Shown here one piece after another: positions 10,659 through 22,534 of a stretch of 64,000 nt of DNA; position 1 is the stretch's first letter, and each line of letters starts with the position of its first letter. The DNA comes from Vicia villosa (Eukaryota > Streptophyta > Magnoliopsida > Fabales > Fabaceae). A model generated the notes under the pieces. The model did not search any database and was not told where the DNA came from. It saw only the letters and a list, made by a program, of their open reading frames with translations. The position numbers and the translations under genes were made by a program. The stretch is from contig NW_026705578.1 of the NCBI RefSeq assembly GCF_029867415.1, positions 434,001-498,000 on the forward strand, written 5' to 3'.

Positions 10659-12638
10659 ATGGATAAGACATGGATGAATTCAAACTGATTGTCGAAAGAG
10701 AACGAGAAAGGGGTATGGGAATTTGTTAAGTTTGCGGTTGCGCACGCCGAAGACCCGATTCAAATGACATGTCCTTGCTTGGGTTGCTGTTATGGGGGTC
10801 AGGTTGACGGGGGTCAGTTGGCATCGCATATACTACGGTTTGGAATTGATAGAAGTGATACATGTTGGAATTTGCACGGTGGGAAAAGTAACGGGAATGT
10901 TGATTCGAGGTGTAATACGATGTATGCTTCAAACGACGATTGCACAGACACATACGATTATGATCGAGTCAAAGAGATTAAAGAGGCGCTTGATGAAGAT
11001 CTTGAGGATTGTCCCAAAATGTTCGAGAGGTTGGTAAGCGATGCAAAGAAACCGTTGTATGATGGTTGTACAAAATTTACAAGATTGTCTGTGGTGTTAA
11101 AGTTGTACAACTTAAAGGCGGACAATGGATGGTCGGATAAAAGTTTCACAGAGTTATTAACCCTTATGAAAGATATGCTACCAAAGGATAATGTTCTTCC
11201 CAATCGAACGTATGAGGCCAAAAATCTGTTTCCTCTATTGGCATGAGCTATGATAAGATACATGCCTGTCCAAACGATTGTGTTTTGTTTCGAAACGAGT
11301 ATGCAGTGTTGAATGAGTGTCTTAAATATGGTGCCCCTCGATATAAGAAAAAGTTGTCTCCGACAAAAGTCTTATGGTATTTTCCTATAATTCCTAGATT
11401 TAGACGCATGTATCGTAGTGAAACTGATTCAAGACACTTGACTTGGCATGCAGATGAAAGAATTATTGATGGAAAGTTGCGACATTCGGCAGACTCACCA
11501 TATTGGATGAAAGTTGATAGTGATTATCCTGAATTTGGAAAAGAAGCAAGAAACCTTCGCTTATCATTGTCTACTGATGGAATGAACCCACATGGTATTC
11601 AAAGTATCTCGCATAGCACCTGGCCTATGATTCTTATGATCTATAACCTACCTCTGTGGCTATGTATGAAGCATAAGTACATGATGTTATCTATGTTAAT
11701 TTCTGGGCCTAAACAATCAGGGAATGACATAGACGTATACTTGGCACCCTTAATCGAAGATTTAAAGTTTTTGTGGGAGAACGGTGTGGGGGCTTACGGT
11801 GGGTATAGGAAAGAAAGTTTCAACTTGAGGGCGATGTTGTTTGGAACAATTAATGATTTTCCAGCATACGGAAATCTATCAGGGTACAACAATAAAGGTC
11901 AAGAAGCGTGTCCTGTTTGTGAAGATGAAACCAATATGACACGATTGGATCTTTGTCAGAAGAATATCTTTCTCGGTCATCGTAGATTATTAAATTCTAA
12001 TCATCACTACCGTGGTCGAGCGGGATCAAGTGCATTTGTATGTTCTGCACAATGAGATTGAGGTTGAGTCGTATGTTGGAATGCACAAGGTTGTTCTCCG
12101 AGGTTTAAATCCGAATAGAAATGAGAATTGGATAGTACGAGAGCACAATCGAAGTTTCATACCGTGGTTTAGGGAACTTATTTATTCAAAGTATCGTTCA
12201 GATCCTGCTTCAGTAACAGAAAGGTTGATACGTTTAGCATATGGTCCAAGTATAGTTGTATTTTCTTATAGCGCATATGCAATTAATGGATACACATTTT
12301 ATACCAAAGAACAGGATGATAAAAGTACTATGCAAAATAGTGGTGTTACCTTGGTAGCTGAATCAATGCACATATCAAGTGGGAATGACTTAAATCCGAA
12401 ATTTGCAAATTTGTCATATTTTGGGGTTATAGAGCGCATTTTGGTGTTTGATTACGGGAAGTTTCAGATTGTTGTACTTCTTTGCAAGTGGGTTGAAAAT
12501 AATAATGGCATACGAATGGATAAGTCAGGATTTTTGCAAGTGGATCTCAATAGGGTGGGATACAAAGATGAGCCTTTCATTCTAGCCTCTCAAGCTAAAC
12601 AGGTGTTCTATGTCAATGATCCGACAAGTACGAAATAG
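10659..12638 (+). pseudogene. tnp2-like transposase of the CACTA element, with an internal deletion
   Basis: The protein begins MDKTWMNSN, has a stop at 10686-10688, and continues as the transposase-associated domain (CPCLGCCYGGQVDGGQLASH, Cys/His-rich). At about 11240 a frameshift leads into the TNP2 (Transposase_21) core: KIHACPNDCVLFRNEYA, TWHADERIIDGKLRHSADSP, LSTDGMNPHG, MILMIYNLPLWLCM, IDVYLAPLIEDLKFLW and CPVCEDET. Near 12010 the core stops abruptly after HRRLLNSNHHYR, and the reading resumes in another frame in the C-terminal domains (ESYVGMHKVVLRGLNPNR and FANLSYFGVIERILVFDYG). Compared with usual tnp2 proteins, several hundred residues are missing. In active elements this protein cuts at the CACTA ends. 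The copy cannot do so. Confidence 0.85.
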
Positions 12639-13392
12639 TCTATAGTGCTTTTATCTAACAAAATAATTGATGAAAACATTGGAGATCAAGGTGATATTGG
12701 TGTTGGCATTGAATCTTGTACAAGAAACGTCAAAATGAGATTGAATCTTGTACTAGAAATGATCATAATGAGGGTATTTGGATCAATCCAACCGTCCGTG
12801 TTGTTAAGAGACGAGTAGAACATAATCCTACCAAGAAAAGAAAGAGACGTTAGTGAAAAAGATAATAGTATACAGATTTCGACAACTTTCTTTTTTTGAC
12901 ACAAGTACTAATGTGCTTTATTCAATTTGTACCGTTTGTTATATATTTAATTTGTATTCGGATTGTTACAATACTTATTCAATTTGGGTGCATATTTTCG
13001 TTTTGTACATAACTTTTGAACCATGTATTCGTTTGTCGACTTCTTTACATGTAACTATACTATTTTGACGATTTCGGAGTTGCTCATGCACTTATCTATG
13101 CATTTCGGGACTGTTTTTTATCGTTTTTGCTTCTGCCCTTAATCAAAAGTCGGGCTTAGGGTCTGAATTTTGGAAAACCGACTTCATTTTTGAGTCCGTG
13201 AGGACGTTTTACCTTAGCCATGTAAATTTCGTTCAATTCCGACAACTTTCTTTTTTTGACACTTATACCGATTTCACCGATTTCGATTCTGATTTACTTG
13301 AACATGGTTACTTTGACTTCCATTTGACTTGTATAGATTGTTAACTTATTAATATAGTGTACTAATGTGCTTTAGTTTGTTTGATACAGGTC
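12639..13392 (+). other. Spacer between the two CACTA genes
   Basis: This holds no supportable coding beyond the tail of tnp2 (a basic KRKRR-like end near 12840). A 23-bp direct repeat (CGACAACTTTC followed by TTTTTTTGACAC) lies at 12880-12902 and 13240-13262. A second shared phrase, GTACTAATGTGCTTTA, follows each, suggesting a local duplication. The end (TTTGATACAG at about 13380) looks like a splice acceptor just upstream of the start codon of the next gene. Confidence 0.4.
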
Positions 13393-13397
13393 AAATG
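13393..13397. repeat. Target-site duplication, left copy (AAATG)
   Basis: AAATG directly precedes the copia LTR here and directly follows its other LTR at 23667-23671. A 5-bp duplication is standard for LTR-element integration, so the element's ends are exact. Confidence 0.95.
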
Positions 13398-14529
13398 TGA
13401 AGGATAGAAAAACACTTAGAAAGGGGGAGTTTGAATAAGTGTAGCTTTAAAACTTGTAAGATAAAAACTATTTGCACAATGATTTTTATCCTGGTTCATT
13501 GTTAACTAAACTACTCCAGTCCACCCCCTTGGAGTGATTTACCTCACTTGAGGATTTAGTCCATTAATCACACTTGATTACAATGGTTTTCCACTTAGAA
13601 ACACTTTAAGTCTTCTAGAGTATCCTTATCACAACTTGATCACTCTAGGAACAATCTGCTTAGACACCTTCTAAGACTTTCTAGAGTATACTGATCAACA
13701 ACCTGATCACTCTAGTTCTTACAAATTAATGTAAACAAATTCTTTTAAGAGTTACAATGCTTCTTATAAAGCTATTATCACAACTGTGATTTTCTCTTAA
13801 GTTTAAGCTTAAATCTCACTAAGATATTACAACAGCAATGTAGTGAGCTTGATGATGAAGTTTGAGAGCTTTTGATTTTGACAGCGTTTCTCTATAATGC
13901 GCAAGTGTTGTATTTAGCTTCTCATCAGAACTTCATATTTAAAGGCACTTGAGAAGATGATCGTTGGGAGCATTTAATGCTTTGCATAATCCGTACAGCA
14001 TTGCATTTAATGTTTCACTCTTTTGTCAACTACCTCGAGCCTTGTTTCTGCTGTGTCTATTGACGTTGCCGTAAATAGCTTCTAACGTTCCTTTTGTCAG
14101 TCAGCGTAGCCTGCCAGTCTAGTACTTGCTTCTGATCTAATGTTTGTGTAAACAACGTTTGAATGTCATCAGAGTCAAACAGCTTGGTGCAGAGCATCTT
14201 CTTGTCTTCTGACCTTGAAGTGCTTTTGAGCGTGATACCATGAGAACTTCAGTGCTTCTGCTTCTGATCTAAAGTTCTTCTGATGCTTCCATAGACCCAT
14301 GTTCTGTTTCTGCTTGACCATCTTCTGATGTCTTGCCAGACCATGTTCTGATGTTGCATGCTGAACCTTCTGAGTCAGTGCTTCTTGCGCTGATTTTGTG
14401 CATACTCTATATATAATTCCTGAAATGGAAATTGCATAGTATTAGAGTACCACATTATCTCATACAAAATTCATATGCTTGTTATCATCAAAACTAAGAA
14501 TATTGATCAGAACAAATCTTGTTCTAACA
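13398..14529 (-). repeat. 3' LTR of the copia element
   Basis: It begins TGAAGGATAG and ends TTCTAACA on the plus strand, exactly like the copy at 22535-23666 and of identical length. The TATA position is changed here (13936-13943 reads TTTAAATA on the minus strand), whereas the 5' copy keeps TATAAATA. Confidence 0.95.
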
Positions 14530-14720
14530 ATCTCCCCCTTTATGATGATGACAAAAACATACATAAATGATATGAATTTGCGATCAGAAAATACAGATGG
14601 CTAAGGACAATTACACAGCTATAGCATAAGCATATAGATATTGTGTGAATATGTCTCCCTCTGAGATTAACAATCTCCCCGTGAGATAAATAATCTCCCC
14701 CTGAAATAAATACTAGAAGA
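14530..14720 (-). other. Polypurine tract and its upstream repeats
   Basis: On the minus strand AAAGGGGGAGAT touches the 3' LTR at 14530-14541. Further copies, CAGGGGGAGATT, CGGGGAGATT and AGAGGGAGAC, lie at 14660-14705, and AAAAAGGGGGAGAAAA lies at about 15424-15438. Multiple polypurine tracts ahead of the 3' LTR are a known Sirevirus trait. The adjacent one is the likely plus-strand DNA primer. Confidence 0.75.
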
Positions 14721-15613
14721 ATTTTATAAATAAAAGACTTCCCTGAGTATTTCAGTTGAGACGTTCACATATGCTTAGATCTTCAGAACATTCACAGCTT
14801 CTGATTCTTGCTTCCATAGGACAGCTTCAGAACTTGAATTTCTTCGATCTTCAGAATATTCATAGCTTCTGATTCTTGCTTCCATTGGACAGCTTCAGAG
14901 CTTGAATTTCTTCTTGAATCATTGCATGCTAGATTGTATCAGAACATTGTTGAATGTACCAGAGCATCATCAGAGCATCTCTACATCCTGAAATGTTACA
15001 AAACAAACTAAACGACAAAAGTCAGCATGAATGAATCAGAACATAAAATATGTACCAGAACATATAATATGTATCAGAACAAACATCAGTAATGTTACAG
15101 AGCATATTTTATAACTAAAAACATGCATCAGAACATATAAGCAATAAGAATGAACTAGAGTATATTCTATCATAATATCAGAACATTCTTCCTTCTTGCT
15201 TCTGATCTTGAAGCTTTATAGCACTCAGCTTGCTTCAATTTCCATGAGCTTGTTTCTATATAGAATTGCTTTTCCCCATGTCTTTGCTTCTCATGTTGAG
15301 CTTTAAAGATGATCTTCAATTCCTGCAAAACACTCAAAGACATAGAACTTTGCAAGTTCTGTTAGAAATGTGGAGCCTTTCTCCCAGCAACTGATATAAT
15401 AAATCAGATCATTTATCACATTTTTCTCCCCCTTTTTGTCATAACATCAAAAAACATAAAAGATTCAGATGAAAAACAAGACAAACAATATGAGAGAAGA
15501 AAAGGATAGCTTCATTGATAGCATAGAGAAAGTTGTCAGAAGTACAAGAGGGCAAGGAAGATGCATAACAAACAGATGCAGCAAACAAAAAGAAAACAAC
15601 AAAGACTCAATGA
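14721..15613 (-). other. Non-coding 3' region of the copia element
   Basis: About 0.9 kb lies between the extra ORF and the purine tracts. It is rich in CAGAAC/TTCTGA phrases, including two near-identical copies of a block with AGCTTCTGATTCTTGCTTCC (around 14795 and 14865). No supportable ORF was seen. Confidence 0.5.
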
Positions 15614-18600
15614 CTAAGATGACCCTAGCTTGGACATGATCTTGGCCAGCATATCATGAATCCCATTATTGCTCTCAATCTGCCTCTCCATGAAAGCACG
15701 AAACTCAACATTGATCGTTCTTTGCTCATCCTGGTTCTTCTGAATGACTTTCAGAGTCCTTGCAAGACGAGAAGGTTCATCAGAAGAAGCTTCACAACTT
15801 CTTTCCAGAGGGATGGCATTCTGATCCGCAGCTTCCATAGTCAGATCATTTACAAGATTTTCCTCAATAGGAATGGTTTCAGCAACATGTTCTTTAGCAT
15901 CTGCTTCTTCCATATAAGCATCTCCATACTCTGCAGCAGGAACCTCAGAATCTCCATTCTCAAGAGCCTGTAGAATGGCAGCTAGATTCCTAGGAGCAAA
16001 AGGACCTTCAACTTCTGGTGGGTCAACAACTTCTGGAATGACCAAGCTTGGGTCTTCCTCAGAAGGATTTTCCCTCAGAAAGTCAAAGAGTGACCTGAAG
16101 TCTCCAATCAGAACTGGATACTGAGGTCTCCAGACCACAATCTCCCTGCAAGGGTTAGCTTCCATTGCAGCAGCAATTCTTGCTTCCTCAAGTTCATCCA
16201 CAAACTTCTTCTTTTCAAAGATATATCTCCCTCCGAGACGAGCGAACTAGAAGTCTTCATAACTTCTCTGAATTCCAAAAGGCCGTGGAGCAGCTTCTAC
16301 ACAAACTTCCTGAAGTTCTTCAAAACACGCATCAGCTTTTCTTCGGAAGATTCTCCAGAAATTTCGCATAGCAACATCATTCAGGCCAGAACTTTCAACG
16401 ATTCTGAGAGTATCAAAGACTCTTTTGAGATTCCTTTTATCATTTCAAAAATTACACCAATAGGGTATTCTCGACGGGATTTTATTTTGGTTATGGGGGA
16501 ATCTGGGTGAGGGACAGAATAGGGTTGAGGCTCTCTATCCAACCGAAAAGACGATTCTGCTTCGTTCTCAGAATCTAAAACTACCATTTCAGCTTCAGGA
16601 CGAGGCTTGGGAGTGTAGTTGCAATCACGGAGCAATTGCTCATGTGATGCAGAATCTGGAAGATCAGAAACACATGGGTTGTTTTGAGAGGAGGAAGGAA
16701 TTGGTTCATAATTTGCATGAGGAGGTGGTTGAGAAGTGGATATATTTGTGTGAGGTGGAAAGAGAGTTTTTAGGGGTGGTATATCAAGAACAGGGTTTTC
16801 AAGGGCCTGTTCAGAAGCAAGGTTGGTTGCGGGTGGAGAAGAAGGAATGGGAACATCTAGAATGGGTGAAGGAGGAGGAGTAAGAATTTTGGTTACAGGA
16901 GTAGAGGGAGGTGTGAGAACATGGACTTTTATGGGTGATTCTGATGGGGCTTTATCTGGTTGATTTACTGGTTCAGGGGTTTGGGCAACAGCTATTGGTG
17001 CAACTTCTGAACGTAAAGTAGGAACAGAATCAGGTTCAGAGAGATGGATACCTTTGGATACTTTCTGAATAGATTCGAACACAGCCTCAAGCTTCTTCTG
17101 CTTCTTACTCTTCGGCTCTTCCACAATCTTTGCCTTTCCACGAGAAATTTCTCTTCTTCTGGCAGATTGCAGAGCTTCCTTCTCATTATCAGCAACCTTC
17201 TGACCTTCAACTGCTTGAGTTGTTGGTCCTTGAGAGATTTTAACTTGCTGATTCACAGCTTCTGCTTGCTGATTCACGGCTTCTTGAATATCCTCATCTT
17301 CATCTGAGGCATTAATTATTAATTTCCTTTTTCTTGTTTTCTTCTGCTCAACAGCTTTACCAGTTTCAACATTTTTATTCAACTTCTTCTTCTTCTTAGC
17401 AGTCTCCTTCTTATTCTTTTCAAATTCAATTGAAACAGCCCGAACTACTTCAGCAACAATTTCTTCTGGAACAGCTTTTTCAACAGTAGTAGCAGCAGCT
17501 ATATTCTGAACTACCTTCACCTAATTAACAGAAGGATGATCAAATTTTCTTTTGGTCCTTCTTTCCTTCTTTTCATCAGCTTCAGGAGCAGCTTCTGAAG
17601 CATCTTCCGAGGCAGCAGCCCTAGAAGTAGTAGTTTTCTTGCGACCTTCCTTAGTAGGATCACCTTTTTCTTGATCTTTTACTCCTTCATTTTCCTTGAG
17701 TGACTTCAGATATCTAGTTCTGACTCCTGGTACCTCACTTAGGAAGAAGGATTCAAAGTCAGCAAGAATAGGATCTCTTCTGCTTCTTGCTCCAGGAAGA
17801 GGTTGAGGGGTTTTGATAATAGAATTAATGACACTCATCTTTCTCAAGGTGAGAGCATTCAAGCAACTTCCAGTGGTAACGACAAGGTCGTTGATGGTAC
17901 CTTCAGCTTCCAGGTTTTCAACAATCTTGGAGTGAACCAGAAGGTTTGTAATGATCCTTCCAAAAGGAATGATAGTACACTTCTTCACTATGAAAGCATT
18001 TCTGGAATCCCTCACAGCATTCCACAGGTGATTGAAGATAATGTACATAACATCAACCTTCTTCTGAGTAGCAATGCAATACAGAATGTATTTCTGCTCA
18101 TTGCTGACGAAATCTGCAGCATGTGTTCCTTTCCTGTGATAGAAACAGCCCAGAAGAATCTTGGTCCAGATTTTATAAAGATCCCTCATGTCCTTGACAC
18201 GTTTTGTCTCCTTTACGTCTGTGTAGAGAGTAGACAACACATCATCCCAATCAGCCCTTTGATCAATTTCAAAAGCACCCTCAGGGTTTCTTAGATCGAA
18301 CATCATTCTCAGGATGTTCTCAGTAACGACCACGAACTTCCCATGGACGAAAGACATAATGGATTTAGGAGCAACAACTGCATGCACCCAAAATTCCTTT
18401 ACAAGATCTGGGTAAACTGGTCCGCAGAACTCAGCAAACAAAGAAGCCCACCCTTGAAAAATGATATCTTCCTTAAGACGAAAGTTATGTTCTTCAAGAC
18501 TATCAAAGTCTACCATGATTTCACAGATAACTTCCAAATCCTTTTTGGGAATAGAACAGGCAATAACCGGAGTGATTTACTGATCTTCTTCTTGAAGATG

Positions 18601-18645
18601 GAGAGGGACAGATGAGCCAACATTGTGAGATGATGAAGCGGCCAT
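15614..18645 (-). pseudogene. Extra ORF in env position (putative plant transposon protein domain), broken
   Basis: The frame opens at the ATG at 18645 (MAASSSHNVGSS), is stopped at codon 23 (18577-18579), runs to a stop at 17521-17523, continues in the same frame to 16381, shifts frame there, and ends naturally at 15614. Residues 40-260 resemble the 'putative plant transposon protein' domain (WASLFAEFCGPVYPDLVKEF, FVHGKFVVVTENILRMMFDL, IIFNHLWNAVRDS). The middle is a long low-complexity stretch rich in Pro, Lys and Glu, and the end has a short coiled coil (TINVEFRAFMERQIESNNG). No signal peptide or membrane segment is visible, so an envelope role is doubtful despite its position. About 1000 residues in total. 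A TATA-like box lies upstream. Confidence 0.65.
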
Positions 18646-19050
18646 TGAAACAGAACTTAAATTTGAAGAACAATTTCTGGGTTTGCGCTTAGGGTTTGAG
18701 AAGAGACCGAAAAGGTTGCAAAAAATGCATGCAAGAAGAAAGAGAGAATGGGAGCGAAAAAGATAAATGTTATGATTTGAAATGTATTTATAGAGACGGA
18801 TTTGAAAAAGAATGCAATAAAATTTTGAGAATGAACAGTTACAGAATCAAAAGAAATCAATTGCATTAAATGATGAGTGACGTTAGGTGAGAGATCGTGG
18901 TAAATGAAAAGATTTAACACGGTTACCAAGGGCGGCGTCCCATCAGATTCCTCACGCTTTTACTAACCGTACAGACACATGTTCACCATCATAAATTACT
19001 TGATGACAGCTGTGTTGTTCAGAATAGAACTTTACACCTTCTGATTCTGA
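18646..19050 (-). other. Junction where RT/RNase H is missing
   Basis: Integrase ends at 19051 shortly after RSSRITSAHSEDVILG, the linker that normally leads into RT. Only about 400 non-coding bases then separate it from the extra ORF. Roughly 2 kb of expected RT-RNase H is absent. The sequence here reads like the leader of the extra ORF. Confidence 0.7.
18785..18792 (-). promoter_or_regulatory. TATA-like box before the extra ORF
   Basis: The minus strand reads TCTATAAATACAT about 140 bases upstream of the ATG at 18645. It is a well-formed plant TATA box at a plausible distance, suggesting an internal promoter. Not proven. Confidence 0.4.
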
Positions 19051-22000
19051 TCACTGCTTCTGATTGTTATTCTTTAGAAATGATCTAGTTCTGATAGGAT
19101 CATCTTTCTTTCCAAGAATCACATCTTCTGAATGAGCAGAGGTGATTCGAGAAGATCTTCTGACTGTTGGTTCTTCAGAAATTCTGAGATTCTCTAAAGA
19201 TGCAGCAATTTGATCTTCTGATCCATTGCTTCTGAGACTTTCAGCTTCTGGAGCTTTGCTTCTTGGATCTACAGCTTCTGATATGTCAATATCTATATCT
19301 GCAAAATCCTCAAACTGCTTTGGCTTTTCAAGACCAAGCTTATCAGTAAATCTGATATTGATTGATTCTTCTACAACCAATGTTTCAGTATTGTATAATC
19401 TGTAGCCTTTAGAGCGTTCAGAATATCCAAGAAGAAAACATTTTTGTGCCTTAGAATCAAACTTACCAAGATGATCTTTAGTATTCAGAATAAAACACAC
19501 ACATCCAAAAGGATGAAAATATGAAATGTTGGGCTTTCTGTTCTTCCACAATTCATAAGGATTCTTATTTAGAATAGGTCTTATAGAGATTCTATTCTGA
19601 ATATAACATGCAGTGTTTATTGCTTCTGCCCAGAAGTGCTTAGCCATATTGGTCTCATTGATCATGGTTCTGGCCATTTCTTGCAGAGTCCTATTCTTTC
19701 GCTCTACAACTCCATTTTGCTATGGAGTTCTAGGGCAAGAGAAATCATGGGCAATGCCATTTTCTTTGAAGAACTCCTCAAAGAATCTGTTCTCAAATTC
19801 GCCACCATGATCACTTCTGACCTTTATGATTTCGCACTCCTTATCTGATTGGATCTGAGTGCAGAATTCAAAGAACACTGAATGAGACTCATCCTTCTGT
19901 TTTAAGAACTTTACCCATGTCCAGCGGCTATAATCATCTACGATGACTAATCCATATTTCTTCCCTCTGATAGATGCTGTTTTGACTGGTCTAAATAGAT
20001 CAATATGCAGAAGTTCTAACGGCCTTGAGGTAGAGACAACATTCTTAGATTTGAATGCAGGTTTGGAGAACTTGCCCTTCTGACATGCTTCACAAAGAGC
20101 ATCTGATTTATATTTCTGATTTGGGAGTCCTCTGACCAGATTTAGTTTGTTAATCTGAGAAATCTTTCTCAAACTAGCATGTCCTAATCTTCTGTGCCAG
20201 ACCCATTTCTCTTCAGAAACAGACATAAGGCAAGTTACCTTCTGCTTCTCAAGATCTGAAAGATCAAACTTATAAATGTTGTTCTTTCTCTTGCCTGTAA
20301 ATAGGATTGAGCCATCCTTCTGACTTACAGCCTTGCAAGACTTTTGATTGAAGATTATATCATAACCATTGTCACTTAATTGACTTATGGACAATAAGTT
20401 ATGTGTTAATCCTTCTACAAGAAGTACCTTAGTTATGGAAGGAAAGTTACCAATACTTATGGTTCCAGAGCCAATAAGCTTGCCCTTCTGATCTCCTCCA
20501 AACTTGACTTCTCCACCAAGTTTAAGTACCAGGTCTTGGAACATAGAACTTCTTCCCGTCATGTGTCGCGAGCACCCAGAGTCCAGGTACCATGACATTT
20601 TGTGCTTTGTCCTCTTTGCAGCTAAGGATATCTGCAACAGAAAATATCTTCTCCTTAGGTACCCACAATTTCTTGGATCCTTTCTTGTTAGTCTTCCTCA
20701 AGTTCTGATTGAACTTGGGTTTAGCATAATAATTAACAGGAGGAACAGCGTGATATTCTTTAGGTTTGACAGCATGATATTTCTTAGGTTGTGTCACATG
20801 CTTCTTGGTGTGTACACTGTTAAAACTCTGTGCATGTGAAGTGAGCCTAATATCATGTGCGTGGCCATATTTGAACTGATCATACAATGGCTTGTATGTG
20901 ATTTTCAAATCATCAACAGGTTCAAATTTATGTGAGGTATCACCCTCATAGCCAAAACCAAACCTTTTGTTTCTAGAAACACCATATATCATAGAAGCAA
21001 GATGACTTCTGCGAATACTTCTAGATAGGAACTTTCTGAAGCTCGAGTCATATTCTTTCAGAATATGAATAAGACTAGGAATGGATTTTTCTGATTCAGA
21101 ATGAGATCCACTATCTTTGGATAATTTTAAAACTTTTTTCCTTCAGTTCAGAATTTTCCAATTTCAGCTTCTTAGTTTCAAATTCAAATTGCTTTTTCAG
21201 CTTTTTGTATTTGATACTAAGATGAGCCTTGAGTTCTAGAAGTTCAGTTAAACTGGAAACTAACTCATCTCTAGATAGTTCAGAAAATACCTCTTCAGAA
21301 TCTGATTCTGATGTTGATTCTGATCCATCATCCACTGTGGCCATCAGTGCAAAGTTGGCTTGCTCTCCTTCAGAGTCTGATTCTGATTCTGATTCAAAAT
21401 CATCCCATGTTGCCATAAGACCTTTCTTCTTATGAAACTTCTTCTTGGGATTCTCCTTCTGAAGTTATGGACATTCATTCTTGAAGTGTCCAGGCTCATT
21501 GCACTCATAGCAGACGACCTTCTTCTTGTCAGATCTTCTGCCACCAGAAGATTCTCCTCGTTCAAATTTCTTTGAACTTCTGAAGCTCTTGAACTTCCTT
21601 TGCTTGCTCTTCCAGAGTTGGTTTACCCTTCTGGAGATCATGGACGGTTCATCTTCTTCTTCTGATTTTGATTCTTCAGAATCTACTTCTTCAGCCTGAA
21701 AAGCGTTAGTGCATTTTTTAAAATTAGATTTTAATGCAATAGACTTACCTTTCTTCTGAGGCTCGTTTGCGTCCAACTCTATCTCATGGCTTCTCAAGGC
21801 ACTGATTAGCTCTTCCAAAGAAACTTCATTCAGATTCTTTGCAATCTTGAATGCAGTCACCATTGGACCCAATCTTCTGGGCAAGCTTTTGATGATCTTC
21901 TTTACGTGACCAGCCTTGGTGTAGCCTTTGTCCAGAACTCTTAATCCAACAGTTAGCGTTTAAAATCTTGAGAACATCTTCTCAATATCTTCATCATCCT

Positions 22001-22448
22001 CCATCTTGAAGGCTTCATATTTCTGGATTAGAGCTAGAGCTTTAGTCTCCTTGACTTGGGCATTTCCTTCATGGGTCATTTTCAATGACTCATATATATC
22101 ATAGGCAGTTTCCCTGTTAGAAATCTTCTCATATTCAGCATGAGAGATAGAATTCAGCAAAACAGTCATACATTTATGATGATTCTTGAAAAACTTCTTT
22201 TGATCATCATCCATTTCTTGTCTGGTAAGCCTTACGCCTGTAACTTTTACTTGATGTTTGTAACCATCCATCAGAAGATCCTTTAATTCACCATCTAGAC
22301 CAAGGAAGTAACTTTTCAGTTTATCTTTCCAGTATTCAAAGTTTTCACCATCAAATACTGGTGGTCTAGTATAACCATTGTTACCATTTCCATAGTATTG
22401 CTCAGCAGAGCCAGATGTAGATGTAGTTGTTGGAATTTCACCAGCCAT
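19051..22448 (-). pseudogene. gag-protease-integrase polyprotein of the copia element, broken
   Basis: Gag opens at 22448 (MAGEIPTTTSTSG) with the copia gag fold (FDGENFEYWKDKLKSYF) and a zinc knuckle CYECNEPGHFKNEC near 21470-21510, followed by an acidic Ser/Glu/Asp stretch and a coiled coil. Protease starts near 20600 with WYLDSGCSRHMTG (active DSG). Integrase follows with the HHCC module (WHRRLGHASLRK, then CEACQKGK) and the DDE core (LLHIDLFRP, RSDHGGEFEN, and E in QNGVVERKNR). In-frame stops lie at 21960-21962, 21465-21467 and 19720-19722; frameshifts occur near 21130 and 20600. The stop at 19720 cuts just before the catalytic Glu. No RT follows. Each stop fits a single base change from the expected codon. 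Confidence 0.85.
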
Positions 22449-22520
22449 CTTTTACTGAAGCGTTTTTCTCTTCCTGAATCTTTTCTAAACACGGTTAAGT
22501 GCTTGCACCTTAGAACCGGC

Positions 22521-22532
22521 GCTCTGATACCA
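22521..22532 (-). other. Primer-binding site (initiator tRNA-Met) of the copia element
   Basis: The minus strand reads TGGTATCAGAGC two bases inside the 5' LTR. This is the classic initiator-methionine tRNA primer complement of plant copia elements, and it fixes the element's orientation. Confidence 0.95.
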
Positions 22533-22534
22533 AT

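Noticed and set aside
16644..17307. Plus-strand ORFs opposite the copia extra ORF
   Set aside because: They are low-complexity shadows of the minus-strand Pro/Lys-rich coding region.
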